In this document: positions 8,616-17,466 of the stretch, one piece after another
Numbering within the stretch: position 1 is the stretch's first letter
Layout of the letters: each line of letters begins with the position of its first letter
Assembly (NCBI GenBank): GCA_031317595.1
Contig: JANCMB010000001.1
Location: 496,001-560,000, forward strand
Reading direction: 5' to 3'
DNA length: 64,000 nucleotides
Origin: Glutamicibacter sp. PS
GTDB lineage: Bacteria > Actinomycetota > Actinomycetes > Actinomycetales > Micrococcaceae
Translations under genes and position numbers: made by a program
The notes under the pieces: model-generated
Database searches by the model: none
What the model saw: only the letters and a program-made list of their open reading frames with translations
Told to the model about the DNA's origin: nothing

Positions 8616-11600
8616 GTGTCAACGGACAGTCCCTTTGGCGGGCCGCCTCGGCCCGAGCGACCACAACGGCCGCAACGGCCGGAGAACAAGAAAGCGTCGC
8701 CGCTGACGATCACGATTTTCGCGGTGATTGTCGCGGTAGCGCTCTTCGTGTTCCTTTCAAACTTCTACGCGGACATCCTCTGGTTCAATCAGCTGGGTTT
8801 CGAAAACGTGTACTGGACCGAGCGCATCGCAAAGCTTGTGATCTTCCTGATCGCTCTTGTGTTGATGGCGGTGCCCATATGGATCTCCATGCGCTCTGCC
8901 TACAAGCACCGGCCGGTCTACGCGCCGACAAGTAATCGCCCCGATTCGATGTCGCGCTATCAAGCACAGCTTGAACCAGTGCGTCGCTTCATGATGATCG
9001 GTGTACCGCTGGTCATCGGTATTTTCTCGGCCATCGCCGTCGCTGGCCAGTGGCAGAGCATCATGTTGTTCTTCAATCAGGAACCGTTCGGAACCACTGA
9101 CCCCCAGTTCCACCTAGACTTGAGTTTCTTCATCTTCACGGTGCCATTCATCGGGCTCGTGAACGGATTCTTGATCTCCATTGTGTTGCTCAGTGGTGTG
9201 GCAGGTCTGCTCACTCATTACCTCTATGGCGGCATCCGGGTTGAGGAGCGCGGGGGACTGACCGTAGGCAAGGCGGCACGAGTACATACTGCCGTGGTGG
9301 CCGCGGTCTTCTTGGTGCTCCAGGCCGTAAATTTCTGGATGGCGCAGTACGAGACGTTGACCGAACAAAACGGCATCGTGGCCGGCGCGCTATATAAGGA
9401 TGTGCACGCAGTTATTCCTGCGCGGATGATACTGGCCATCGTGGCTGTGATGATTGCCGTAACCTTCGTGATCGCGGCGTTTACCGGCCGTTGGCGCCTG
9501 CCGATGATCGGTACCGCAATGTTGGTGGTGACGATGATCGTGGCCGGTGGCGTGTACCCGTTCATGGTTCAGAAGTTCAAGGTCGAACCGACCCAACGCG
9601 AAGTTGAAAGTGAATACATCAAACGCAACATCGACTTCACCCGGATGGCTTACGGCGTCCAAGACGCCGAAGTAACCGACTATCGTGCCACGGTCACACC
9701 GGAAAAGAATGCATTGGCCAAGGAAGCAGCGAACACGACGAACATTCGTCTGCTCGACCCGAACCTGGTGTCTCCGGCCTTCGCCCAGTTGCAGCAATTC
9801 CGTGGATACTACAACTTCCCGCAGACCATGGACGTCGACCGGTACACGATTGACGGCAAGGTAGAAGACACCGTTATTGCTGCCCGTGAAGTCTCCGTGG
9901 ACCCCAACGATTCGTGGGTGAACCAGCACATTACCTATACGCACGGTTACGGACTGGTGGCAGCCTACGGTAACCGTGTATCGGCTGGCGGTCGACCGGA
10001 CTTCATGCTCGGTGGTATTCCCACCACAGGTACGCTCGCCTCGGATGAATCCTACGAGCCGCGCATTTACTTCGGTAAGGAATCACCGGACTATTCAGTC
10101 GTTGGTGGGCCCGACGAGGGCTGGGAAGACCAAGAATTGGATCACCCCGGAACCGGTGGAGATGGCGAAGACGCGCGGTACACCTTCCAGGGTGACGGTG
10201 GACCGAATGTCGGTAACTTCTTGAACCGCCTGGTGTACTCGCTGAAGTTCGGCTCAACCGACTTGCTGCTTTCGGACGCCGTCAACTCGGAATCGCAGAT
10301 CCTTTACGACCGTGACCCGCGTGATCGTGTCGGTGAAGTTGCTCCGTACCTGACGCTCGATTCGAACGCCTACCCGGCAATTGTTGACGGACGCGTTCAG
10401 TGGATCATTGACGGATACACGACCTCGAGCAATTTCCCATACGCGCAGGATCAGCAACTCGAAACCGCCGTTTCTGACTCGTTGACCAACGCGAATGACG
10501 TCAACCGTTTCGGTGGGAGCGTGAATTACATTCGTAACTCGGTCAAGGCGACCGTAGATGCCTATGACGGAAAGGTGCGCCTCTACGCGTGGGATGATCA
10601 GGATCCGATCCTGAAGGCGTGGCAGAAGATCTTCCCGAGCAGCCTCGAACCGATGGAAAACATGTCTTCGGAATTGATGGAGCATGTGCGTTACCCGGAG
10701 AATATGTTCAAGGTGCAGCGTGAGATCCTCACCACGTACCACGTGACGAATCCCGTGTCCTTCTATCAGGCGGATGACGCATGGTCGGTACCTTCAGACC
10801 CGACCACCGATGCCAAGGTTAAGCAGCCGCCGTACTACATGTCGTTGCAGATGCCGGGCGAGGAGAAGGCTGCTTTCTCCCTCACTTCTACCTTCATTCC
10901 GGCACCTTCGAGTTCGGGGCAGCAACGCAATGTGCTCTTCGGCTTCCTCGCCGCAAATGGAGACGCCGGTTCAGAAGCCGGTAAGAAGAGTGAGGACTAC
11001 GGCAAGCTGAAGTTGCTTGAGCTTCCACGCGACACCGCCGTACCAGGACCAGGACAGGCACAGCAGTGGTTCGACGCGAACGATAAGGTTTCGCGTGAAC
11101 TGAACCTTCTGCGTCAGGGTGCCTCTGAGGTGAAGAACGGTAACCTGCTATCGCTGCCGGTCGGTGGCGGTATCCTCTACGTCCAGCCGGTTTACGTGCA
11201 GTCATCGGGTGCTACAAGCTACCCGACGCTACGAAAGGTGCTCGTTGCCTTCGGTGACAAGGTTGGTTTCGAGGATACATTGGCCAAGTCGCTAGATGCG
11301 GTCTTCGCCGGTGATTCTGGTGCGGTGACCGGTGAAAACGACAACGGTGACAAGGATGGCGATTCGGGTGAAACCGAAGGCGAAGCCCAGAACCAGACCG
11401 AACAAGAGAAGTTAACCAAGGCGCTCAACGACGCTAACGAGGCTATCAAGAAAGGCCAAGAGGCGCTCGAGGCAGGTGACTTCGCGGCCTATGGTGAGGC
11501 TCAGAAGGCGCTCGATGCAGCACTGAAGCGAGCGCTCGAGGCGGATTCGGCGATCACTGGCCAGGCTGTTCCCGATCAGGTCACCACGAACCCAGAGGGC

Positions 11601-11648
11601 GCCGATCCGTCGGCGGCACCAAGCGAGAACGCTGGGGAAGGCAACTAA
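8616..11648 (+). CDS. UPF0182-family large membrane protein
   Basis: A 1010-residue protein of the UPF0182 (COG1615) family, matching Rv3193c by position. About seven hydrophobic segments lie in the first ~330 residues, for example LTITIFAVIVAVALFVF and MIGVPLVIGIFSAIAVA. They are followed by a large soluble extracytoplasmic domain and a C-terminal acidic region, then a helical Ala/Glu/Lys stretch and a low-complexity end. The function of the family is unknown. The GTG start has AAGGATG about 8 nt upstream. Its 3' end is 55 nt from the first tRNA gene. Confidence 0.9.
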   Translation: MSTDSPFGGPPRPERPQRPQRPENKKASPLTITIFAVIVAVALFVFLSNFYADILWFNQLGFENVYWTERIAKLVIFLIALVLMAVPIWISMRSAYKHRPVYAPTSNRPDSMSRYQAQLEPVRRFMMIGVPLVIGIFSAIAVAGQWQSIMLFFNQEPFGTTDPQFHLDLSFFIFTVPFIGLVNGFLISIVLLSGVAGLLTHYLYGGIRVEERGGLTVGKAARVHTAVVAAVFLVLQAVNFWMAQYETLTEQNGIVAGALYKDVHAVIPARMILAIVAVMIAVTFVIAAFTGRWRLPMIGTAMLVVTMIVAGGVYPFMVQKFKVEPTQREVESEYIKRNIDFTRMAYGVQDAEVTDYRATVTPEKNALAKEAANTTNIRLLDPNLVSPAFAQLQQFRGYYNFPQTMDVDRYTIDGKVEDTVIAAREVSVDPNDSWVNQHITYTHGYGLVAAYGNRVSAGGRPDFMLGGIPTTGTLASDESYEPRIYFGKESPDYSVVGGPDEGWEDQELDHPGTGGDGEDARYTFQGDGGPNVGNFLNRLVYSLKFGSTDLLLSDAVNSESQILYDRDPRDRVGEVAPYLTLDSNAYPAIVDGRVQWIIDGYTTSSNFPYAQDQQLETAVSDSLTNANDVNRFGGSVNYIRNSVKATVDAYDGKVRLYAWDDQDPILKAWQKIFPSSLEPMENMSSELMEHVRYPENMFKVQREILTTYHVTNPVSFYQADDAWSVPSDPTTDAKVKQPPYYMSLQMPGEEKAAFSLTSTFIPAPSSSGQQRNVLFGFLAANGDAGSEAGKKSEDYGKLKLLELPRDTAVPGPGQAQQWFDANDKVSRELNLLRQGASEVKNGNLLSLPVGGGILYVQPVYVQSSGATSYPTLRKVLVAFGDKVGFEDTLAKSLDAVFAGDSGAVTGENDNGDKDGDSGETEGEAQNQTEQEKLTKALNDANEAIKKGQEALEAGDFAAYGEAQKALDAALKRALEADSAITGQAVPDQVTTNPEGADPSAAPSENAGEGN

Positions 11649-11673
11649 CCAGAGCCGCTCGATTCGCTTTTCG

Positions 11674-11710
11674 CCCCGCGATGAGGAAGACTAGTCTAGT
11701 CATCGCGGGG
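11674..11710 (+). repeat. Inverted repeat pairing the tRNA leader with the 5' end of the first tRNA-fMet
   Basis: Left arm 11674-11684 (CCCCGCGATGA) is the exact complement of 11700-11710, which includes the first seven bases of the tRNA (11704-11710). The 15-nt loop contains ACTAGTCTAGT. If transcription starts upstream, this hairpin competes with the acceptor stem; otherwise it may serve as the end of the UPF0182 transcript. Confidence 0.65.
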
Positions 11711-11780
11711 TGGAGCAGTTCGGTAGCTCGCCGGGCTCATAACCCGGAGGTCAGAGGTTCAAATCCTCTCCCCGCCACCA
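11704..11780 (+). tRNA. Initiator tRNA-fMet (CAT), copy 1
   Basis: A 77-nt cloverleaf with encoded CCA. The anticodon loop is CTCATAA on a CCGGG/CCCGG stem, giving the three G:C pairs next to the loop that mark initiators, and the acceptor stem has an unpaired first position (C1 opposite C72). The sequence is identical to copies 2 and 3. The T-arm is AGAGG-TTCAAAT-CCTCT. Confidence 0.97.
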
Positions 11781-11784
11781 AGAG

Positions 11785-11816
11785 AAATCCCTCAGTCATC
11801 AGGCTGGGGGATTTTT
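11785..11816 (+). terminator. Intrinsic terminator of tRNA-fMet copy 1
   Basis: Stem AAATCCCTCAG / CTGGGGGATTT (one G:U) with a 6-nt loop, followed by a short T run. It starts 5 nt after the tRNA. Near-identical terminators follow copies 2 and 3. Confidence 0.85.
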
Positions 11817-12090
11817 CCGTCACTGCTTCTCGATTTACGTGGAATTGTGATCGGCCCATCCACGTACATGCACGCTGTCTCGGCGTGACTTCTGTCTGTC
11901 CGCGTGCAGATTCGACGAACCGGTACCACGCCCATGGGGCGAGTGTGCTCCGGCTGGAAGGCGAGCAGGATCTACGGCACCAGCGCTTGGGCAATAGGCC
12001 TGGCAACGGCGTATCTCGTGGTCTCGAGGCGGCACATACGTAGATGCCAGCCCTGCAATCAGCCATGTGTGAGGAAGGGCACCGTTCTAC
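11817..12090. other. Spacer between tRNA copies 1 and 2, no gene seen
   Basis: About 270 bp without a convincing coding frame, Shine-Dalgarno site or structured RNA. Short open frames here lack codon bias and run through the terminator. It shows no clear similarity to the second spacer. Confidence 0.6.
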
Positions 12091-12122
12091 GATTCGCTTT
12101 CAAGTTTGCAGGTTGGTAATGT
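12091..12122 (+). promoter_or_regulatory. Probable promoter of tRNA-fMet copy 2
   Basis: GATTCGCTTT (12091-12100) recurs 43-44 nt upstream of each of the three tRNAs. Here TTCGCT (12093-12098) could serve as -35, with an 18-nt spacer to TAATGT (12117-12122) as -10. The stretch from TTGGTAATGTTG to the tRNA start is identical upstream of copy 3. Confidence 0.55.
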
Positions 12123-12134
12123 TGTATTTACCGA

Positions 12135-12211
12135 CGCGGGGTGGAGCAGTTCGGTAGCTCGCCGGGCTCATAACCCGGAGGTCAGAGGTTCAAATCCTCT
12201 CCCCGCCACCA
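12135..12211 (+). tRNA. Initiator tRNA-fMet (CAT), copy 2
   Basis: A 77-nt gene identical to copies 1 and 3, with CAT anticodon, GGG/CCC pairs flanking the anticodon loop, unpaired C1/C72 and encoded CCA. Confidence 0.97.
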
Positions 12212-12215
12212 AGAG

Positions 12216-12253
12216 AAATCCCTCAGCCAACAGGCTGGGGGATTTTGTTTTTT
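12216..12253 (+). terminator. Intrinsic terminator of tRNA-fMet copy 2
   Basis: Stem AAATCCCTCAGCC / GGCTGGGGGATTT, loop AACA, then a tail rich in T (TTGTTTTTT). Confidence 0.9.
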
Positions 12254-12624
12254 ACGCTGGCGTGAGAATCGCTTTGGCTCCCCAGCGCTTCGCATTCACT
12301 CAGTAGCTTGGTGGTTTTACTGACGCTGGGCAGAAACGTGCTCAGGCAGTGCCGGGTGGAGCCTGCGTGTTGGGCAGCCAGATCCTTTGGCAGGGGCACC
12401 AGTGGCTCCTGCACCGTAGCTGCGTGAGACAGGGAATCCTCCCACGCTTGACTTGTGCCACGAACTCTCTAGATGAAGTGTGCCCGCTGGCGAGTGCAGC
12501 GTGCTCGGGCGTCTTGAGGGACGCATGAGCACGTACGAGCTGAAGCTGAGGTAGCGAACTTCGTGCTTGTCTAGCGAGGGGAACGGCAACACTTTAGCGG
12601 ATGTGACCTACCGTACTGCCGTTC
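12254..12624. other. Spacer between tRNA copies 2 and 3, no gene seen
   Basis: About 370 bp with no supported gene. A minus-strand frame of 91 codons (12317-12592) has no ribosome site, an atypical composition for this genome and no recognisable domain, so it is not called. Confidence 0.55.
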
Positions 12625-12656
12625 GATTCGCTTTCGTGTTTACGGCTTGGTAATGT
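12625..12656 (+). promoter_or_regulatory. Probable promoter of tRNA-fMet copy 3
   Basis: Same layout as copy 2: TTCGCT at 12627-12632, 18-nt spacer, TAATGT at 12651-12656, and the tRNA begins 13 nt later. Confidence 0.55.
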
Positions 12657-12668
12657 TGTATTTACCGA

Positions 12669-12745
12669 CGCGGGGTGGAGCAGTTCGGTAGCTCGCCGGG
12701 CTCATAACCCGGAGGTCAGAGGTTCAAATCCTCTCCCCGCCACCA
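12669..12745 (+). tRNA. Initiator tRNA-fMet (CAT), copy 3
   Basis: A 77-nt gene identical to copies 1 and 2 with all initiator hallmarks. Confidence 0.97.
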
Positions 12746-12749
12746 AGAG

Positions 12750-12788
12750 AAATCCCTCAGCCAACAGGCTGGGGGATTTCGTTTTTTC
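12750..12788 (+). terminator. Intrinsic terminator of tRNA-fMet copy 3
   Basis: Stem AAATCCCTCAGCC / GGCTGGGGGATTT, loop AACA, followed by CGTTTTTT. Confidence 0.9.
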
Positions 12789-12813
12789 CGAACCGTTGTA
12801 CGGCGAGGCAAAG

Positions 12814-12854
12814 CAAGGGCGGCATGTTTCCGTTACCGGTCCATGCCGCCCTTG
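12814..12854 (-). terminator. Terminator downstream of pspA
   Basis: Perfect 13-bp arms (12814-12826 and 12842-12854, CAAGGGCGGCATG and complement) with a 15-nt loop, 18 nt after the pspA stop. It also protects pspA from tRNA read-through. Confidence 0.7.
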
Positions 12855-12872
12855 TCCTGCTTTTTGAACGAG

Positions 12873-13622
12873 CTAGTTATCGAAGGTGAGCCCACCCTCG
12901 AGGGAGGGGCTCGACTGCTTGCTCTTCAGCGCGGCAAGACGAGCCTCGATCTCGGTTTGCTCGCCCAGATCTTCCAACTGCTCAAACTGTGAATCGATGC
13001 TTGACGATGCGAGCTCGGCCGCACCGCGGACCCGGGCTTCTTCTCGACGAACTTTCTCTTCGAAGCGGCTCAGTTCGCTGGTCGGGTCCATGATATTGAC
13101 GGACTTGATGGCTTCGTTGACCTGATTTTGGGCCGCCGCAGACTTTGCGCGTGCCACCAGCTGATCACGCTTACCAACCAGCTCGGTGCGCTTTTCCTTC
13201 ATCTGGTTAAGGCCGTCCTTGAGCTTTGCGACGATTTCACGCTGCGAGGTGATCGTCGGCTCGGCAGCCTTCATCTCGGACTCGGCCTGCATCTGCCGCT
13301 GGATCGCAACCTTCGCCAGATTGTCGAACTTCGCGGCGTTCGCGGCATCATTCGACGCGCGGAACTCATCGGCCTTGGTGGACGCGGCCAGAGCCTTCGT
13401 GCCCCATTCCTGAGCCGCCTGCTGGTCTTCTCGATAGTCATCTTCCAACATGCGCAGGTTGCCAATGGTTTGGGCGATAGCCTGCTCGGCTTCAGCGATG
13501 TTGTCGGTGTAGTCCCGAACCATCTGATCCATCATCTTCTGTGGATCTTCGGCGGAGTCGATGAGGGCATTGATGTTTGCTTTCGCGAGCTGTGCAATGC
13601 GACCGAAAATGGACTGTTTCAT
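12873..13622 (-). CDS. pspA: PspA/IM30-family membrane-stress protein
   Basis: A 249-residue, almost entirely helical coiled-coil protein beginning MKQSIFGRIAQLAKANINAL, the amphipathic helix by which PspA/IM30 proteins bind stressed membranes. DPQKMMDQMVRDY and the Ala/Glu/Gln-rich helices that follow are characteristic. Family members form ESCRT-III-like rods and stabilise the cytoplasmic membrane. There is no signal peptide. It lies 73 nt downstream of the TPM-domain gene on the same strand and is likely co-transcribed with it. No PspB/PspC or ClgR-type regulator is encoded nearby. Confidence 0.92.
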   Translation of the reverse strand: MKQSIFGRIAQLAKANINALIDSAEDPQKMMDQMVRDYTDNIAEAEQAIAQTIGNLRMLEDDYREDQQAAQEWGTKALAASTKADEFRASNDAANAAKFDNLAKVAIQRQMQAESEMKAAEPTITSQREIVAKLKDGLNQMKEKRTELVGKRDQLVARAKSAAAQNQVNEAIKSVNIMDPTSELSRFEEKVRREEARVRGAAELASSSIDSQFEQLEDLGEQTEIEARLAALKSKQSSPSLEGGLTFDN

Positions 13623-13695
13623 GGATCGTGCCTCTTCCTTTTACTGTGAATCTGAGCCTGCATGCAATTGGATGTGCCTAGGTGCCAGGAGATGA

Positions 13696-15705
13696 CTAGA
13701 AGCTTCCGCCACCTCCATCAAACCCTCCGCCTCCACCGCCGAAGCCACCGCCCCCGCCGCCGAAGCCACCAAAACCTCCACCGTCTCCGCCGCCGCCAAA
13801 GAAGCCGCCGCCGGAATCGTGCCCATGACCATGGCCACCACGGAGAATGGAATCAATCAGGATGCCGCCGAGGACGGCGCCACCGACGCCATCGAAAACG
13901 CCGCCTCCGCCGCGTTGGCCATGGCCACCACCGAAGTGATCGACGTCGCTTTCGGCCATGCGTGCAGCCTGTTCAGCCAGTTGGATGGCTCGCTTAGCAG
14001 CGGATACCGCCCGCGATGGGTCAGAGCTGGCCAAGGAGCGGGCCTCGTCGTAGTTGCGTTGCGCTTCGGCTAGCCGCGTGCGTGCCGATGAGCGCACGCC
14101 GCCGCGGCGGGCACGAATGTAGTCGTCGGTACCTTCAATGCGGGACTGCGCCGTATGCAATAGTCCCTCAAGCTGTTCACGCGCGGCGCGCGATTGTTCT
14201 GCCGCATCCCGGAGGCGTTCGAGCTCAACGGACAACGGTTCGCAGGCTTCGCTGAGATCGGCCTGCAACTGCATCGGGTTGTTCTTGGTACGTAACTGCT
14301 GCTGGACCTGCGAGAGTGCCTGCTCCACACGGGCAACAGGGCCGGCCAGCTGAGGTTGGGTGTTGTTGGCGATCAGGGCCTTGGCTTGCGCTAGGTCACG
14401 TGCAGCAAGGGCAACGCTCTGTTCAAGATCGGTGCGCGCTTGTTCAAGATTATTCGCCAACTTATCGATGGCGCCGAAGAGCACCTCGGCCTGATCTTGA
14501 GCGTCTTCAGCATTCTGGATTAGCAGGGCAGCCTTGGAGCGATCCTGCTTTAGGGCTTCGCTGGCTTCCTTCAACGCCGTATCTGCCACATCCAAGCGGG
14601 CAGTCGCCTGCTCGAGGTTGTCACGTACCTGACTGGTCGCACTGGCATCGTAACTGTCGGTCAACTGCCCCAACTTACTTGTGGCGGTGGCAAGCCGTTC
14701 ACGTAGAGGCTTCTGCTCGTCGGCAACCTTCGGTATGAGTTGCTCGGCTTGTTCTTCGACGTGCCGCAGGTTCTTGAATGAATCGGCATGCTTCTGCAAC
14801 GTCTCATTGACCAACCCACACCGCTCAATGATCTCGCCAAGCCACTTCCGCTGGTCCTCTTCCGTATCCGGAATGTGGTCATCGAGCTGTTGCTGGAGTT
14901 TAAACGATGCACTCATATGTTGACGTGCCTCGGCGATGGCGTCGTTGAACACCTTGACGGCGTCCTGCCCGTACTGCGCTTCGGCAAAGCCCACGTCCTG
15001 GACAGACGTGCGGATAGCATCATCGGCGGCCACGAGATGCCGGTCTGCCTTCAGGCGCAACTCGTCCAATGGCACCGGTGGTTCTTGAGGTTCCGGGGAT
15101 CCGGGGCGACCCGGGGCCTCTACGGGTGCCAACGCCGGTTTCTTACGGCGAGAGAAGAAGTAGTAGGCAACAGCACCACCGCCGGCAAGGACGATGATCC
15201 AAATCCATGAACCACTCGAGGACCCACCGCCTTCGGCCCGGTCCAACCCTTTAATGGCTTCTTCGACCGCCCCATCCCAGTCTTGCGCCGATAGTTTTGG
15301 GGCGATTTCCTTCTGGTAGAGGGTTTGTGTGGTTGCTTGTAGTTTGGAACCGTTTGCGGCGAAGAAACGTGCCTGTCGCTGCTCGGTAGCGACGGTAAGG
15401 ATTACGTCGCTGGCTCCGAGTCCCTTTTGAGTAGCGACTTGGGAAGCCCAGTCGTCCGGATTTTGCGGGTCGCTGAAGTTATCGACGAAGACGACGAAAA
15501 GGCTGACGCCTACGTCTTCGCGAAGCTTGGCAATATCTTCTTCGAGCTCTTGCTTCTTGGAACCCAGAGCCGAAGCATGGTCGATAACGAACTCGCCTGG
15601 TGGAATGGTGACCGGAGGCTCGGCAAGCGCCGGAAGGGCGCTGCCAATCGACAGGGATACTGCTGCAGCTGCGCTGACAAGCCAACGCCGAGCTGTGGAA
15701 CTCAT
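13696..15705 (-). CDS. TPM-domain membrane protein with coiled coil and Gly-rich tail
   Basis: About 669 residues. A signal peptide (LVSAAAAVSLSIGSALPALA) is followed by a secreted TPM domain (~30-165, PPGEFVIDHASALGSKK... onward) and a membrane helix (~170-192, IWIIVLAGGGAVAYYFF) with a following RRKK stop-transfer. Then comes a long Ala/Gln/Glu-rich coiled coil (~230-590), and finally ~80 residues dominated by Gly with Phe, His and Asp. So the TPM domain is outside and the coiled coil inside. The ATG at 15705 is favoured over 15717 because GAGGATC sits at the right distance. The gene precedes pspA, suggesting joint work in envelope stress. TPM domains have been linked to phosphatase or photosystem-repair roles, but the role here is unknown. 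Confidence 0.85.
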   Translation of the reverse strand: MSSTARRWLVSAAAAVSLSIGSALPALAEPPVTIPPGEFVIDHASALGSKKQELEEDIAKLREDVGVSLFVVFVDNFSDPQNPDDWASQVATQKGLGASDVILTVATEQRQARFFAANGSKLQATTQTLYQKEIAPKLSAQDWDGAVEEAIKGLDRAEGGGSSSGSWIWIIVLAGGGAVAYYFFSRRKKPALAPVEAPGRPGSPEPQEPPVPLDELRLKADRHLVAADDAIRTSVQDVGFAEAQYGQDAVKVFNDAIAEARQHMSASFKLQQQLDDHIPDTEEDQRKWLGEIIERCGLVNETLQKHADSFKNLRHVEEQAEQLIPKVADEQKPLRERLATATSKLGQLTDSYDASATSQVRDNLEQATARLDVADTALKEASEALKQDRSKAALLIQNAEDAQDQAEVLFGAIDKLANNLEQARTDLEQSVALAARDLAQAKALIANNTQPQLAGPVARVEQALSQVQQQLRTKNNPMQLQADLSEACEPLSVELERLRDAAEQSRAAREQLEGLLHTAQSRIEGTDDYIRARRGGVRSSARTRLAEAQRNYDEARSLASSDPSRAVSAAKRAIQLAEQAARMAESDVDHFGGGHGQRGGGGVFDGVGGAVLGGILIDSILRGGHGHGHDSGGGFFGGGGDGGGFGGFGGGGGGFGGGGGGFDGGGGSF

Positions 15706-15945
15706 GGTGATCCTCATTCAATGTACTGATGTGGCCTTACGGTCAGCCTACAGTCAAAGCCGATTTGTTAGGCGAACTCCGCGCACAGCACGATTCTATT
15801 TCGGCGGTGAGTGCCCGTCCATGCTTAAATCTGCGGCATTGGAGCCGACTCACAGGTTTCGCAAAGTTGGCGCCGTCGCATGCCACAGTTGCGGGTTGAA
15901 TAATAGGTACCAAGACATCGACCATTCGACGAGGGGCGTAGCACT

Positions 15946-17466
15946 ATGAGTCAGTCACCTAACGATCCACGCGACACTTCCAACGAGCAGGCAGAACCGG
16001 GACGCCACGACGAGTCGGTCCCTAATTCCGAGCCGACGGCGGCAATGCCGGTTTCTTCCTCAGATGCGCAGCCGACCGTGAGCTACCCGCGAGTCGAGGG
16101 CTCCGAGTCGTCGCAGCCGACACCACCGCAGGCTCCGGCGACGCAGTCGATGCACAACGAGCATCTCTACGCGGCCTCGGCACCGCAGGGCAATGAGTAC
16201 GGACATAATCCCTACGCAGGATCAGAGCAGCCGCCGCTGAATTTTCCCCCAGCACCGCGCAAGAGCACCAAGAAAAAGACCTTTAGCGGTTCGACGTTGC
16301 TTGCGGGCATGATTGCGGCCGCTCTCGTTGGCGGCGGATCGGCTGCCGCAACGAGCTATTTCCTGAACTCGAACCAGTCGCCCGCGGCCGGTGCCGATGG
16401 TGCGCAACCCGGGGTAGTTATCAATAATCCGGAGTCGGTTACGCAGGTTACCGCAGCGGCAGCGAAAGCCGCGCCGAGCGTCGTGACGATTCAATCCACC
16501 GGTAGCGGCTCAAGTGGTTCCGGGTCCGGCGTGATCTTGGACAATCAGGGCCACATTCTGACGAATACGCACGTTGTAACGCTCGGCGGTGCTGCGGCCG
16601 ATCCAGAATTGACCGTACAACTCAACGATGGAAGCGTGCACCAGGCGACGCTTGTCGGTACCGACCCACTCTCGGATCTAGCCGTCATCAAGATTGAAGC
16701 TTCCAATCTTGTTCCGGCCACACTGGGAAGTTCTTCGTCCTTGAACGTCGGTGATACAGCCGTGGCCATCGGTGCACCGCTGGGGCTGAGCGGAACGGTC
16801 ACCGACGGCATCATTTCCACGACGAATCGCACAATTTCGGTAGCGTCCTCGGCCGTGCCGAAACAGTCCGAATCCGGCAATGACGGTGGCAGCGAGTTCA
16901 ATTTCCAATTCCCGGGTCAAGAGCAGCAGTCGCCGTCGCGGGCGGGATCGATCTACATCAACGTCATACAGACCGACGCTGCCATCAACCACGGTAATTC
17001 CGGTGGTGCCCTAGTCAACGCCAAGGGCGAAGTCATCGGTGTGAACGTTGCTATTGCTTCGGCCGGTTCCGGCGGGGGAGAGGACTCCGGGTCCATCGGA
17101 GTGGGCTTCGCGATTCCTTCGGACTATGCCAAGCGTATTTCCCAGGAGCTCATCGCCAACGGCAAGGCCACCCATGGTCTGCTTGGTGCGACCGTCTCGC
17201 CACAAGCCGCTGGGGATGCCAGCCGTAGCTCCCAGTTCAGCGTCGGCGCGCTCATTCGCGAGGTGAGCAAGGGCTCTGGCGCCGAGAAAGCCGGCTTGCG
17301 CAGCGGAGATGTGATCACCGCCGTCAACGACCGCGCCATCCAAGACTCGTCGTCGCTCACCGCGGCGATCCGCGAGGTGCAAGGTGGCGGAACCGCCGAA
17401 ATCACCTACCGACGTAACGGGGAGTCAAAGACCGTCACGGCCACCTTGGGAACGCTCGAGAACTAA
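15946..17466 (+). CDS. HtrA/DegP-like serine protease with C-terminal PDZ domain
   Basis: A 506-residue membrane-anchored trypsin-like protease. A long Ser/Pro/Glu-rich cytoplasmic region (~1-110) precedes one membrane helix (~115-137, TLLAGMIAAALVGGGSAAA). The protease domain carries His209 (TNTHVV), Asp244 (SDLAVIKI) and Ser352 (HGNSGGALVN), a complete catalytic triad. A PDZ domain (~410-500) with GLRSGDVITAVNDRAI ends the protein. The layout is that of mycobacterial PepD/HtrA proteins, which degrade or chaperone misfolded exported proteins. It is divergent from the TPM-pspA pair, separated by ~240 bp that presumably carry both promoters. Confidence 0.92.
   Translation: MSQSPNDPRDTSNEQAEPGRHDESVPNSEPTAAMPVSSSDAQPTVSYPRVEGSESSQPTPPQAPATQSMHNEHLYAASAPQGNEYGHNPYAGSEQPPLNFPPAPRKSTKKKTFSGSTLLAGMIAAALVGGGSAAATSYFLNSNQSPAAGADGAQPGVVINNPESVTQVTAAAAKAAPSVVTIQSTGSGSSGSGSGVILDNQGHILTNTHVVTLGGAAADPELTVQLNDGSVHQATLVGTDPLSDLAVIKIEASNLVPATLGSSSSLNVGDTAVAIGAPLGLSGTVTDGIISTTNRTISVASSAVPKQSESGNDGGSEFNFQFPGQEQQSPSRAGSIYINVIQTDAAINHGNSGGALVNAKGEVIGVNVAIASAGSGGGEDSGSIGVGFAIPSDYAKRISQELIANGKATHGLLGATVSPQAAGDASRSSQFSVGALIREVSKGSGAEKAGLRSGDVITAVNDRAIQDSSSLTAAIREVQGGGTAEITYRRNGESKTVTATLGTLEN

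Noticed and set aside
12317-12592. A 91-codon minus-strand gene between tRNA copies
   Set aside because: No ribosome site, no coding bias and no recognisable domain.
11704-12745. The three repeats as a CRISPR array or integration (att) duplications
   Set aside because: The repeats are complete tRNA genes with terminators; the spacers differ in length, and no cas or integrase gene is present.
13696-13940. The Gly-rich tail of the TPM protein as a frameshift artefact
   Set aside because: The frame stays open with normal wobble use and a GGF-type repeat to a proper stop; TPM proteins commonly end this way.
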